DNA of 64,000 bases from positions 1-64,000 of the forward strand of contig JBBRND010000019.1 in assembly GCA_038230515.1 (NCBI GenBank). Reading direction: 5' to 3'. Position 1 is the stretch's first letter. Every line of letters starts with the position of its first letter. Both the position numbers and the translations under genes were made by a program. Source of the stretch: JAPLDB01 sp038230515. GTDB lineage: Bacteria > Bacteroidota > Bacteroidia > AKYH767-A > 2013-40CM-41-45. Shown here in pieces: positions 45,304-54,675 of this stretch. The notes beneath the pieces are model-generated. The model had not been told where the DNA came from, ran no database searches, and saw nothing but the letters and a program-made list of their open reading frames with translations.

Positions 45304-46224
45304 ATGAATGAGCGGATTGCTGCAATATTGAATGAACATGGTCTCACCTTTATTTCAATTCTCAGTGCGAGTAAGGAGAGAAACGTAATACTTGCAAAAG
45401 ACAAAAAAGAGACTAAAATAGTTGTTAAAGTATTTACCAAAGTAAACCGTTTTTTATGGAAGGAAATTGATTTCCTGAAACAGGTTTCAAATCAACAATT
45501 TCATTTTGTTGAGTTTCCTCGAATTTTAGCTGTTGGTAACGATTTTTTTTTAATGTCATTTTTAGACCGTGAACATCAAACCCGAGACTCTATTTCTCAA
45601 AAAAAATGGACAACTGAAAACTACCAATCTTTTGTATCTGGATTAGTTGAATTTCAGAATATACAACGAAGCAAGAAAAACTTTACAGAGGTTGAACAAT
45701 TGAAAGGGTGTGTGTTTCCTGTAATGATTATACTAAAAGGGTATCTTAGTTTTAGAAAGAATATTAGTATTCTCGATCGATTGAAAATTATTCAGCTATC
45801 TATTATTTATTTAATTGGCTCTTTATTTTGGAAAAAAGTAAACGTGCATTATGATTTTCAAACGTACAATTACTCATTTTTAAACGGCAGTTCAAAAATG
45901 TCTATTCTTGATTTTGAAACAGGACCTTACAAAGGGGATAAATGGCATGATGTTGCATATTATTGTTCTATTTCTCCTGCTTCACTTTCGAGTTGGACTT
46001 ATCAGAAAAAAATTTTAAGAAAATTTATAGGACAATCAGGGATTAAAATCAACACATGGGTGCGGTGCCAAAAACTGAGGTGTGTTTTTGTTGCTGTTCA
46101 GCTAATACGTTACGATTTTTTTCGTAACGATTCTCAAATTAAAAAAATATATTCTGATAATATTAGTAAGGTACTTCTTGATAAAAATAAATTCAGAATC
46201 TGGATAAAAGAGATAATGAACTAA
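45304..46224 (+). CDS. Aminoglycoside-phosphotransferase-like kinase
   Basis: 306 residues. A kinase-type fold is suggested by K42 in TKIVVKVFTK, E54 in LWKEIDFLKQ, the catalytic loop VHYDFQTYNYSF (HxDxxxxN) and the metal site ILDFETGPYKGDKWHDVAYY, as in APH, choline kinase and fructosamine kinase relatives. It would phosphorylate a small alcohol or sugar. The acceptor is not identified. With the nucleotidyltransferases on either side it could form a kinase/nucleotidyltransferase activation route; this is inference. Confidence 0.75.
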   Translation: MNERIAAILNEHGLTFISILSASKERNVILAKDKKETKIVVKVFTKVNRFLWKEIDFLKQVSNQQFHFVEFPRILAVGNDFFLMSFLDREHQTRDSISQKKWTTENYQSFVSGLVEFQNIQRSKKNFTEVEQLKGCVFPVMIILKGYLSFRKNISILDRLKIIQLSIIYLIGSLFWKKVNVHYDFQTYNYSFLNGSSKMSILDFETGPYKGDKWHDVAYYCSISPASLSSWTYQKKILRKFIGQSGIKINTWVRCQKLRCVFVAVQLIRYDFFRNDSQIKKIYSDNISKVLLDKNKFRIWIKEIMN

Positions 46225-46317
46225 AATCTGTAAATAAAAGTATCTAAAATGGGCACTCGGAACAACATAATCAAGTTCTTTTTTTTTGTTAGTCCGTTTG
46301 GGAAAGCATAAAATCAA

Positions 46318-47301
46318 ATGAAATTTTCATTCACTAATATACCTCACTTTGTTTCGCCCGAAGATTATCAAGATGTTATTGATAGGCAGGTGGGAAGATT
46401 GAAGAAGGTTGAAGGATTGAAAGCAATATACCAAATTGGAGGAATCAATACTCCTGGTATTTCGGATATTGATTTTCTTGTTGTATTTGAGGAGAACGTA
46501 AAACTTAGTAAAAATTTTGTGACAGAAATCTCCTCTGAAGATCGCTACCTGTTCACACATAATTTATTTGGGACTACGGTTAAGTTTCTTGAACAATTAG
46601 AACAATTTACATTTTTCGGGAAATATATTTTACTTTCAGGTGACGACTTAAAACCGATGCATTATCAACTCGAACTCGCTCAAGAGAAGCAACTCAAGAA
46701 ACAGATAGCGTTTGAGTACCTGATCAAAGCTTACATAAGCATCTGCATTGAAAAATGCTACTCTACAATAAAACTTCGTAACTTGTTTCTTTACGCGAAG
46801 GCGTTGCTTATTGATCTTTCTTTTTTTGAAATTGAATCAGGAAAATTAGCAGAAGTTTTGAATGAAATTATCCAGGTAAGGGAAAATTGGTTTAAGAAAA
46901 AACCGTCTCTTTCAGAACTTTCAAATCTGGTTGAGGAATATTACAATTCTCTTCTAGGTCAATTAAATATTTTGCTTAAAAGCGAAAATTTTTATCTCGC
47001 AGAAAAATATAATCACAAGATTAGCCGTCATATACGACTCATGCATGGTGACCAGGTGCATTTCATGAGGAATGGAATTGTGTTTTCCCGCTTCGTAACA
47101 AAGATCAGCCCCTATTTATTTAATCTTCAAAATAAGTTTAATAATTTTATATTTGTACTTCCTATTCAAAGGGAATTGATACCTGCTTCGATAGCGCAGC
47201 GGCATGAATATATTGGTTCCATGGTGAAATACAATCAGAACTATTTGCCTCACTTTATCCCAACCGCCTACGGATTAAATATCTTCTCACCTTATGCTTA
47301 A
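46318..47301 (+). CDS. Second nucleotidyltransferase-like protein, degenerate active site
   Basis: 327 residues. The segment AIYQIGGINTPGISDIDFLV (37-56) mirrors the nucleotidyltransferase motif, but GS is replaced by GG (41-42) while D50 and D52 remain. The rest is helical and unlike the first nucleotidyltransferase. Either a diverged active enzyme or a regulatory copy. It overlaps the next gene by 8 bp, so cotranslation is likely. Confidence 0.6.
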   Translation: MKFSFTNIPHFVSPEDYQDVIDRQVGRLKKVEGLKAIYQIGGINTPGISDIDFLVVFEENVKLSKNFVTEISSEDRYLFTHNLFGTTVKFLEQLEQFTFFGKYILLSGDDLKPMHYQLELAQEKQLKKQIAFEYLIKAYISICIEKCYSTIKLRNLFLYAKALLIDLSFFEIESGKLAEVLNEIIQVRENWFKKKPSLSELSNLVEEYYNSLLGQLNILLKSENFYLAEKYNHKISRHIRLMHGDQVHFMRNGIVFSRFVTKISPYLFNLQNKFNNFIFVLPIQRELIPASIAQRHEYIGSMVKYNQNYLPHFIPTAYGLNIFSPYA

Positions 47302-48010
47302 AATCCGAAATCTTGGGGCGATTATTCCTGATTCACTCCGGACAGATTTTATCTTAAAGGAATTTGAAGTCCTTGGTAAAAAAAAACGATTACTTGATTT
47401 GGGCTGCGGAGTAAAGCCATTCAAGTGTGTTTACAGTAATTATTGCGAATCCTCTGTTGGAATAGATGTTGCTCAAACGCTGCACGGAACAGAGCAGGTA
47501 GATGTAATTTATGATGGAAAAAAAATTCCTTTTGCTAATCAGGAATTTGATATTGTTTTTTGTACCGAAGTATTGGAACATGTTCCTGAGCCCACAGAGT
47601 TTTTAAACGAAATATTTCGTGTGCTTAAGCCGCACGGAACTTTAATTATGACTGTTCCGTTTCTTGTTCCTTTGCATGAGGAGCCCCATGATTTTTTTCG
47701 CTATACGAAACACGCACTAAAATATATGTTGGAGAAAACCGGGTACAAAGTTAAAACCATTACTGTTTTTTCAGAATACTTCGGAGTAATGATTAGCTTT
47801 GGAGTTGTGCTTCAACTGAAATTCTGGAATGTACTTGCTAAGAAGAGCCATTTACCCGCAATCTACAGTGTATGGAATCCGTTTATTTTTCTTTTTGTTT
47901 GGCTTCCGCAAGCGATGATACTTAAGTTGTATAAAATAAAATTTCTTGGCAAATTGTGGAAACGACTTGGTTATTTTCCTAAAGGGTACGGAATAATTGC
48001 GGAGAAATGA
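47294..48010 (+). CDS. Class I SAM-dependent methyltransferase (Methyltransf_11 type)
   Basis: 238 residues. KRLLDLGCGVKPFKCVYSNY (motif I with Cys/Gly pattern), VGIDVAQT, VDVIYDGKKIPFANQEFDIV, CTEVLEHVPEPTEFLNEIFR and LKPHGTLIMTVPFLVPLHEE. The C-terminal half holds hydrophobic helices, possibly for membrane association. Overlaps both neighbours (8 bp upstream, 4 bp downstream), so it belongs to a tight operon. Likely methylates a glycan intermediate. Confidence 0.9.
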   Translation: MLKIRNLGAIIPDSLRTDFILKEFEVLGKKKRLLDLGCGVKPFKCVYSNYCESSVGIDVAQTLHGTEQVDVIYDGKKIPFANQEFDIVFCTEVLEHVPEPTEFLNEIFRVLKPHGTLIMTVPFLVPLHEEPHDFFRYTKHALKYMLEKTGYKVKTITVFSEYFGVMISFGVVLQLKFWNVLAKKSHLPAIYSVWNPFIFLFVWLPQAMILKLYKIKFLGKLWKRLGYFPKGYGIIAEK

Positions 48011-49116
48011 TTCGGGTTGTTCATGTAATATGGTCAATAAAATTTGGCGGCATTGAAAAGCTAGTCTTCGATTTAATAAAGCAACAAGAGAAGAATAAGT
48101 TTTTAAAGGTCGAATTATTAATTTGCAAAAAGGAAGAAGAGACGATCGAAAAAATTGCAGCATCCGGAATCTCTCACCGGTATGTAAATTTGAAAAGCGG
48201 AATGGATTTTTCGTTTTCAGCTTTCAGGAAAATGAAAATTATTTTTAAATCTGTTGACATCATTCATTTTCATGCCTTCAATCCATTAACTGCATGGGCG
48301 GCTGCATCTTCCGGAAAAAAAATATTCTACACTGAACATGGGAATTTCGGATTCGGAAGGAAGCGTAAATTCGGTGATCCAATTAATCTTTTTTTTCTAA
48401 GGAGGTTTCTAAAAAAGTCTGTTGCATTTATTTCTTTCAACTCATTATTTACCCGTTCATTCGCATTAAAACGGTATCGGTTGAAAGATAACGTTGGGAA
48501 AATGATTTATAACGGCATTGATTTATCTCTTCAGTTACAAAATCAGCCAATTGATGACGAATGGAGGAAAAGATTTTCAGGCAAATTTGTAGTTGGTACA
48601 TCTTCCCGCTTTGCCGGATTTAAACGGATCGATCGTTTAATAAAAGCATTTGCGAAATTCACAATTAATGAGGATACTGTATTGTTGCTGGTTGGCGATG
48701 GGGTGCTTATGCCTAATCTCAAAAAACTAGTAGAAGAATTGCAATTAAACAACAAAGTTTTTTTTGCCGGGTATCGTGAAAATGTCGGTGCGTTTCAGCA
48801 ACTCATGGATGTATGCGTATTCCCTAGTGAGAACGAGCCGTTCGGGCTGGTTGCTGTTGAAACTTTGTCACTTGGAAAACCGACAATTGTATTTAGGGAT
48901 GGAGGCGGCATTATTGAAATCGTAGAAGAAATTTCGCCAGATGATGTAGTGGAGGACGAACATCATCTTGTTGAAAGGTTGAATTTTTATTTTTCGAATC
49001 GCGCGGAATTGACTAATAATTCTAATGCACGTAAGTTATATGCGGGGCGTTTTGATATACGAGTGATGGAGGAAATATTTTATGGAGAATATAAAAAAAT
49101 GATTGAGGAAAAGTAA
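48007..49116 (+). CDS. Glycosyltransferase family 4
   Basis: 369 residues. GT-B with IKFGGIEKLVFDLI (acceptor-side glycine loop), HFHAFNPLTAWAA, KKIFYTEHGNFGFGRKRKFG, GTSSRFAGFKRIDRLIKAF, VGDGVLMPNLKKLVEEL and EPFGLVAVETLSLGKP (EX7E motif), then FRDGGGIIEIV. Retaining glycosyltransferase of the GT4 family acting in the cytoplasm on lipid-linked precursor. Starts inside the methyltransferase stop (4-bp overlap). Confidence 0.93.
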   Translation: MIRVVHVIWSIKFGGIEKLVFDLIKQQEKNKFLKVELLICKKEEETIEKIAASGISHRYVNLKSGMDFSFSAFRKMKIIFKSVDIIHFHAFNPLTAWAAASSGKKIFYTEHGNFGFGRKRKFGDPINLFFLRRFLKKSVAFISFNSLFTRSFALKRYRLKDNVGKMIYNGIDLSLQLQNQPIDDEWRKRFSGKFVVGTSSRFAGFKRIDRLIKAFAKFTINEDTVLLLVGDGVLMPNLKKLVEELQLNNKVFFAGYRENVGAFQQLMDVCVFPSENEPFGLVAVETLSLGKPTIVFRDGGGIIEIVEEISPDDVVEDEHHLVERLNFYFSNRAELTNNSNARKLYAGRFDIRVMEEIFYGEYKKMIEEK

Positions 49117-49147
49117 ATGGTATGCGACAAAAACTATAATTTTTAAA

Positions 49148-50269
49148 ATGAAACGGGTTCTACTTATATCGAATGTTCCGCAACCATACCGTGTTCCACT
49201 CTTCAACGAAATAGACCGGCAGTTGAAAGAAAGGGGTGATGAACTTAAAGTTGTATTTGCAGCAGCAGGATACAGCCGAAGAAAATTCAAGCTTGATTTT
49301 TCTGAAATGAAATTTGCTTACGAAATTCTGAAATCGAAGAAGATGAGTTTTGATAATCAGGAGAAAACGATGTTTACTTATAGAGGTATCAATCGTGTTA
49401 TTTCTGATTACAAACCTGACAGGATTATTGTAGCAGGATATAGTTTGGCAACGATCAAAATCTACTTACGTTCTTTTTTTCAAAAGATTGAATATATTAT
49501 TTGGAGTGAATCAATTGATTCTCCGGGGCGACTTGATTCCTCATTCAGATTGTTCGAGCGAAAACTTCTTGTCAGGAGAGCTTCCGCTTTTATTGCGAGC
49601 GGGTTGAAGGCGAAGGAGTACTTAGTTTCCCTGGGTGCACCAGCAGAAAGAGTTTTTATTGGAATTGATACGGTGGACACAATTTTTTTTTCTGAGGAAA
49701 CGAATAAGATCAGGGCGGCCCTTGCGAAGCCGGAGAAAATGCGTCTTATCTACTTTGGTTATTTGGTTCCCAGGAAAAACGTGGCAAAACTTATTGAAAT
49801 AATTGAGCAACTTTCGCTAACACGAAAAGATTTTGTGTTAGATATTCTTGGCGATGGTAATGAACGATCTGCTCTTGAAAAACAGGTTGCCGAAAAAAAA
49901 TTAAATGATGTAGTAAAATTTCATGGCTTTATTCAGAAGGAGGAGTTGCCGAAATATCTTGCTCAGAGTTGTTGCTTTTTGTTTCAAACAGATTTTGATG
50001 TATGGGGAATGGTGCTGAACGAAGCAATGGCAGCAGGCCTGCCGGTTCTCTCATCTATTAATGCCGCAGCCACTTTTGATCTTACCATTGAAGGTGAAAC
50101 AGGATTTGCTGTTGACTACAACAATAAAGAAGATGTGATAAAAAAAATAAATTTCCTTCTTGATAACCCCGAACGTGCTGCGGAGATGGGAAAGAAATCG
50201 CAACAATTTATTGAAGAGAAGGTAAATATTAAAGTAAGTGCTGACGGGTTTATTCAATCTTTGATTTGA
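49148..50269 (+). CDS. Glycosyltransferase family 4
   Basis: 373 residues from ATG 49148 (MKRVLLISNVPQPYRVPLFN). The frame begins earlier (49103) but those 15 codons overlap the previous gene and are non-conserved. GT-B domain: YFGYLVPRKNVAKLIEIIEQ, LDILGDGNERSALEKQV, VKFHGFIQKEELPKYLAQSC, DFDVWGMVLNEAMAAGLPVL with E/E residues spaced as in EX7E, and FAVDYNNKEDVIKKI. Adds another sugar in the same pathway. It is the last gene of the overlapping run. Confidence 0.92.
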   Translation: MKRVLLISNVPQPYRVPLFNEIDRQLKERGDELKVVFAAAGYSRRKFKLDFSEMKFAYEILKSKKMSFDNQEKTMFTYRGINRVISDYKPDRIIVAGYSLATIKIYLRSFFQKIEYIIWSESIDSPGRLDSSFRLFERKLLVRRASAFIASGLKAKEYLVSLGAPAERVFIGIDTVDTIFFSEETNKIRAALAKPEKMRLIYFGYLVPRKNVAKLIEIIEQLSLTRKDFVLDILGDGNERSALEKQVAEKKLNDVVKFHGFIQKEELPKYLAQSCCFLFQTDFDVWGMVLNEAMAAGLPVLSSINAAATFDLTIEGETGFAVDYNNKEDVIKKINFLLDNPERAAEMGKKSQQFIEEKVNIKVSADGFIQSLI

Positions 50270-50497
50270 GTTGATTTCTTCCTTTGTCAAGAGATTTAGT
50301 AACCCCTTTTTCGAGGTTCCAAATTAAACTTGTTGACTTTGCAACAAGAAACTTCCAGAAAAAGCAATTTGATTTCTTAATTCAGAATTGTCTGAATTTT
50401 CAGTTAATAAAAAGCTTGCCTGACTTTTCTGCATCTGAATAAATAATTATTTTTGAACAGAATATTAAATTACCACAAAAAAAATTTTAAGAAAAAT
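50270..50497. other. Gap before the DUF268-like gene
   Basis: AT-rich intergenic region. The open frame upstream of 50498 adds only a basic, low-complexity stretch and is not favoured. Confidence 0.3.
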
Positions 50498-51244
50498 ATG
50501 CGAGTGATAAATAAAATACTGTCAGGATTTGATCTTAAACTAAGTAGGGTTAAGCTTAACGACAGACCTCCTGCGGGGTTTACAGAGCGGTATCAAAAAC
50601 AATTTACGGAATTAAAGAAAAACAGCAACGGATTTAAGTTGTTTGATACGGTTAAATGGGAAGGCGGGCATCATCCTGAAAGTTACGTTGATGTCGAATG
50701 CAACTTTGCTTCTTCACAGATTTGCAGAATTGCTCCAGAAAGCATTTTGGACATTGGCTCTTACAGGCGGTTTCTTATTGGCTTAATGGCACATTTCAAG
50801 GTGACGACAATTGACATCAGGGAACGCACAGCTTACTTAAAAAATGAAAACTGTGTGACCGGAAACGCAATAAATTTAAGCTTTCCTGATAATCAGTTTG
50901 ACCTTGTGTTGGCACTTTGTTCTATTGCAAATTTCGGAATGGGCAGGTATGGAGACGATTTTGATATGGATGCTGACCGCAAAGCAATAAATGAAATGAT
51001 CAGGGTGATAAAGCCGGGCGGCAGATTAATCTTCACAACATCAATTACCAGGGCAGAACCATTCATATTTTTTAATTCCCATAAAACGTATTCTTATGAA
51101 ATGATCAAAAATTTTTGTCGCGGAATGGTTTGTGAGGAAGAAAGTTTTTTCAACATGCAGCTTGCCCGTGTATGCTCATTTGATGAAATAACAAATAAGA
51201 ACCCTCAATGGAGTCTTTATTGCGGCTGCTGGAAAAAACTATGA
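50498..51244 (+). CDS. DUF268-like class I methyltransferase
   Basis: 248 residues from the second ATG, which begins MRVINKILSGFDLKLSRVK. SAM motif RIAPESILDIGSYRRFLIGL, then VTTIDIRERTAYL, NLSFPDNQFDLVLALCSIAN, GRYGDDFDMDADRKAINEM, RVIKPGGRLIFTTSITRAEP and the C-terminal NPQWSLYCGCWKKL. The pattern matches DUF268/putative methyltransferases common at the ends of surface-polysaccharide loci. Target unknown. Followed by a convergent T9SS gene 38 bp away. Confidence 0.82.
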   Translation: MRVINKILSGFDLKLSRVKLNDRPPAGFTERYQKQFTELKKNSNGFKLFDTVKWEGGHHPESYVDVECNFASSQICRIAPESILDIGSYRRFLIGLMAHFKVTTIDIRERTAYLKNENCVTGNAINLSFPDNQFDLVLALCSIANFGMGRYGDDFDMDADRKAINEMIRVIKPGGRLIFTTSITRAEPFIFFNSHKTYSYEMIKNFCRGMVCEEESFFNMQLARVCSFDEITNKNPQWSLYCGCWKKL

Positions 51245-51282
51245 GAAGCTGATTCTGATCCTTGCTAAATTTTTATTCCCCC

Positions 51283-53979
51283 CTATTTTTTTTCAACCAA
51301 TACCTTTTGCCTCGATGATTCATTCATTGAAAGAACATTCACTACAAAAAAATTATTTCTGCAGGAAGCGGAAGGATCAATGCTGATCTGAAGTTCTTTT
51401 TTATCTTTTGAAAGCCGCATCGTAGTCAGCACTTCTTTTCCTGTCATATCCTGAACAACTGCCTGCACATCTTCCATACTGTTTCCTTCTTTGCTTACGT
51501 AAATTAAATTTCCTGCTGTAGGATTCGGGAACATAGTGTAGGAGGGATGTTCATCATAGAAAATATGAACGGGTTCAAAATAAATTTTCCGTCCGTCAAA
51601 ATCGGTTTGACTCAACCGGTAAAATGAATTTCCCTGAAGCGGATTTGCATCCGTGATGTGGTAGCTCGTATTGTGATGACTGTTGCCCGATCCTTTTACT
51701 GCTGTCAAAGAATCGAAGGCGATTCCATCTACAGAACGTTCCACCGTAAAATAATTGCTGTTGGTTTCTGATGCTGTTGTCCATTCGCAGCGAACGCTGT
51801 TTTCTTCTCTTTTTGCTGTGAAACTGATGAGTTGTATCGGCAATGTTGCAGGTGGAAATCCCAATGCAAATATTGTATTGAAGTTGGTAATCGTATTCGA
51901 TGTTATATTTCCGGTTACGTTTGCCGTTCCAGTTCCGCCATAGTCAATCCAGTTTGCGATGCCGTTATCATGTACCATGCTCACGCGGTTTTTATTTACC
52001 ACGCTGTCATCAACATCATAATAAAGAGTCATGTTTGCTGTGCTGAAGTTTGAAACATTCTGTCGCGTAAAATTCCAGTACCGGACACTCGATACCCTCG
52101 AAATGGTGGACGGTAGAATGTAATTCAGAGCTGTGGCAGATGAATTGAATACTTCGCCTTTGTAAGTAACAGATGTGCTGTTCGAGTGAGTGACTGAAAG
52201 TACAGCAGGTCGGTATGCGCTTCCTTTTCCAATCGGATAGTTCCGTGTAGTTGTTGACGAAGTTGCAACGGTGTTTATCATCGGTCCATCCACATAAGAA
52301 GAAGTTGAACCCATTGTTGCATTGCCCGTGCTTGTTACAGTAATTATTTTTGTTGCCGTTGTAACCAGGTTTCCTGATGTCATGGTGAGAAGGTTGGAAA
52401 CGTTTTCTGCAGTTTCCAATGTTACATTGCCCGAACAGGAAATAGTGAGGTTGTAGAAAGTTGTGGTGGCGCTTCCACCGATTGATTGCGCTTCGGTGCT
52501 TCCCATTGTCATAATGCCTGTGCGTGGAGTTAGTGTTCCGTCATTGTAAAAACCATACACTCCATCATACGTGGAAGTTAGCGTCATCCCTTTGCTGTCG
52601 TAGTTAGTGCCGCCATACGAACGGTTGTCGAAAATTTTTCCGGAGTTTATTTTTAAGCTGAGGAATTTATAGTCAGCAGAAGTTCCGCTGTTTGGCGCAA
52701 GCGTAATGGTATTTCCTGAAGGACCTGCGACTACCATATTCGGCTGCACTGCATTTGCATAAGGAGCAAAATTGAATGTCTTGTTATTTCCTGTAGAGGC
52801 ATTTCCGAACTGAACAGTGCCCGCGAGAGTAGTAACGCTTCCATTGTTTCCGCAGATGCCCCAGTCAATAACAGAACTGCCGGTAATGTTTGGCGACTGC
52901 ATTGTTATTGTTCCCGCGCTCATGTAAAAAGAACTTGAAGAAACATCATTGACCAGAAACGGCTCTACAATTGTTCCCGTTGTGCCGCTGTTGAGAAGAA
53001 TGGTTCCCCCCGTCATCTTAAAACTAAACGGATCGCTTGATGAACCTGTTGCATAAGAAATTCCTCCGTAAACAACCAACGAGCCGGATGATACTTCAAG
53101 ATAAGGAACAATACCTCCGATCTGCTGGTAGCGCAAACCGTTTATGCCTGCAGTGGTTGCAATATAGACAGTGCCGCCATTTATGTACAGCGATCCATTC
53201 AGGTAAACGTAATTGCTGCCGGGAGAAAATGTAACTGAACCCTGCGGCACTTTGAATGCGACATTTTCTGTTATGTAAAATGTAGAAGCGCCTGAAGAGT
53301 TGACCGAATAGCTTCCGCTGTTATCGTGAATGTAGGTTCCTTCTGTGGTAGTAAGAGTAACGATGGCGGTTTCAAATGCTGATGATTGCACATCCATGGT
53401 GGCAGCGACTGTTGACTTATTCATTGTTACATTTTTCAACGACCAGGTTCCCGATCCTGAAATAGTCGAATTTGAAGATGTATTGAAAGTAGCGTTTACT
53501 ATATCATTATTGTCATAAACTAAACTTACCGTTCCGTTGTTGGTAAGGTTGCCGCCAATAGTTAAGGTGTGAGTTCGCGAAGCGTTGCTGTTGTAGATAA
53601 GCGTACCGCCACTGTAAATTGTTATGTTTCCACTTACTGTAAGCGTGTAATTTCCTCCGCTCGAATATTCCAGTTGCCCGGATGTGCCTTGCCCGATGTC
53701 AATAGTTGCGCAGGCGCTCGAAGTGTTTATGTAAATGGTGTATCCGTTCCCGATCTTCACATCATCTCCCGCAATAGGAAAAGCAGATGCAGATGCACCA
53801 CCATAGCTTGCTGTGCTCCATGTTGCATTTGCATTCCAGTTGCCGCCACTGGTGCGCGAATAAAAAGTGGTTGCGCTTACGCTGTTTCCCTCTGCAAGAA
53901 GTGCAAAGGATAAAATCATCCGTATCCTTAGCAGGTGGACGATTTTGATCAAAGCACTATTTTTATTCTTCGCGTTCAT
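51283..53979 (-). CDS. Large secreted beta-rich protein with T9SS type A signal
   Basis: 898 residues. After an N-terminal hydrophobic region (residues ~18-36, ILSFALLAEGNSVSA) the mature part starts FYSRTSGGNWNANATWS, then a long stretch of beta-helix-like turns rich in G, N, S, T (TIDIGQGTSGQLEYSSGGNY, NGTVSLVYDNND). A region of ~90 residues near 740-830 (LPIQLISFTAKREENSVRCE, TSYHITDANPLQGNSFYRLS) is the usual linker domain before a sorting domain. The end (MFPNPTAGNLIYVSKEG, QDMTGKEVL) is type A T9SS. Probably a surface-exposed structural or adhesive protein. No enzymatic motif. It is convergent with the DUF268-like gene. Confidence 0.88.
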   Translation of the reverse strand: MNAKNKNSALIKIVHLLRIRMILSFALLAEGNSVSATTFYSRTSGGNWNANATWSTASYGGASASAFPIAGDDVKIGNGYTIYINTSSACATIDIGQGTSGQLEYSSGGNYTLTVSGNITIYSGGTLIYNSNASRTHTLTIGGNLTNNGTVSLVYDNNDIVNATFNTSSNSTISGSGTWSLKNVTMNKSTVAATMDVQSSAFETAIVTLTTTEGTYIHDNSGSYSVNSSGASTFYITENVAFKVPQGSVTFSPGSNYVYLNGSLYINGGTVYIATTAGINGLRYQQIGGIVPYLEVSSGSLVVYGGISYATGSSSDPFSFKMTGGTILLNSGTTGTIVEPFLVNDVSSSSFYMSAGTITMQSPNITGSSVIDWGICGNNGSVTTLAGTVQFGNASTGNNKTFNFAPYANAVQPNMVVAGPSGNTITLAPNSGTSADYKFLSLKINSGKIFDNRSYGGTNYDSKGMTLTSTYDGVYGFYNDGTLTPRTGIMTMGSTEAQSIGGSATTTFYNLTISCSGNVTLETAENVSNLLTMTSGNLVTTATKIITVTSTGNATMGSTSSYVDGPMINTVATSSTTTRNYPIGKGSAYRPAVLSVTHSNSTSVTYKGEVFNSSATALNYILPSTISRVSSVRYWNFTRQNVSNFSTANMTLYYDVDDSVVNKNRVSMVHDNGIANWIDYGGTGTANVTGNITSNTITNFNTIFALGFPPATLPIQLISFTAKREENSVRCEWTTASETNSNYFTVERSVDGIAFDSLTAVKGSGNSHHNTSYHITDANPLQGNSFYRLSQTDFDGRKIYFEPVHIFYDEHPSYTMFPNPTAGNLIYVSKEGNSMEDVQAVVQDMTGKEVLTTMRLSKDKKELQISIDPSASCRNNFFVVNVLSMNESSRQKVLVEKK

Positions 53980-54314
53980 CTTTTTTCTGCTGGCAGTTTA
54001 ATCCACTGATTTTGCAGAAAAATTTCTCTATAAAGATCACGCTCTTTTGAGGTATGAAAGACTCACAATGGCGCCAGAATTACAGATGTAAGATTTCCTG
54101 ACTCAGAAAAATAGCGGATCGTTGTTTTTGGGAAATGAATGCACTTAAGTTGGAGAATGAAGACTAATTCTGTGTTAAGAGGCATTAAAAAAAGTGTAAG
54201 AAGAGAAAGGGAATTTTTATTTACGGCATATAACCAGAGAGAATTTCACCCAATTCCTGTAATCAAAAATTGATTACTCCAAATCCGTTTTTGCTTTTTT
54301 TCTTTGCTGCGCCT
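53980..54314. other. Intergenic region with an A/T dyad
   Basis: Holds TAATCAAAAATTGATTA at about 54260-54276, a possible operator site. It lies between the divergent secreted protein and the small gene at 54315. No other gene seen. Confidence 0.4.
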
Positions 54315-54623
54315 ATGCAAAACGAAATGGAAGCGAATGATGTTCTCAAACATTGGCTCTCACTTATTCTCATCATCTGCGAAAAGCGGGGCATCACTTT
54401 TGACTTGCTTCCCGAACTTTTAAATGAGAAAAGGCAAAATGTTTGGAGCACCTTCAAGGGGAAGCGAATTATTTCCATCTACAAGGTGTTCTATTATTTC
54501 AAAGTGCTGAAGATTAATCCGGAGGATGTAATATCTTTAAATGATCCGCTGCAAGGCAAACCAACTATTGAAGGCAAAGCTCTTTCAACTCAAAACAAAA
54601 AAAGCTTACAAGAAACTCTCTGA
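54315..54623 (+). CDS. Small hypothetical protein, possible HTH regulator
   Basis: 102 residues from ATG 54315 (MQNEMEANDVLKHWL). The frame opens 15 codons earlier with a hydrophobic, probably non-coding stretch. Helices at about 8-22 (LSLILIICEKRG), 26-40 (LPELLNEKRQNVWSTFKG) and 45-68 (ISIYKVFYYFKVLKINPEDV) give a compact helical protein; FKGKRIISIYKVFYYFKVL could be a recognition helix. An upstream dyad supports regulation. No family recognised. It precedes the next gene by 52 bp. Confidence 0.5.
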   Translation: MQNEMEANDVLKHWLSLILIICEKRGITFDLLPELLNEKRQNVWSTFKGKRIISIYKVFYYFKVLKINPEDVISLNDPLQGKPTIEGKALSTQNKKSLQETL

Positions 54624-54675
54624 CTCAAAATAATTTTTAATTCACTAATTGTTTAACCTCAAAACCCAAATCAAA

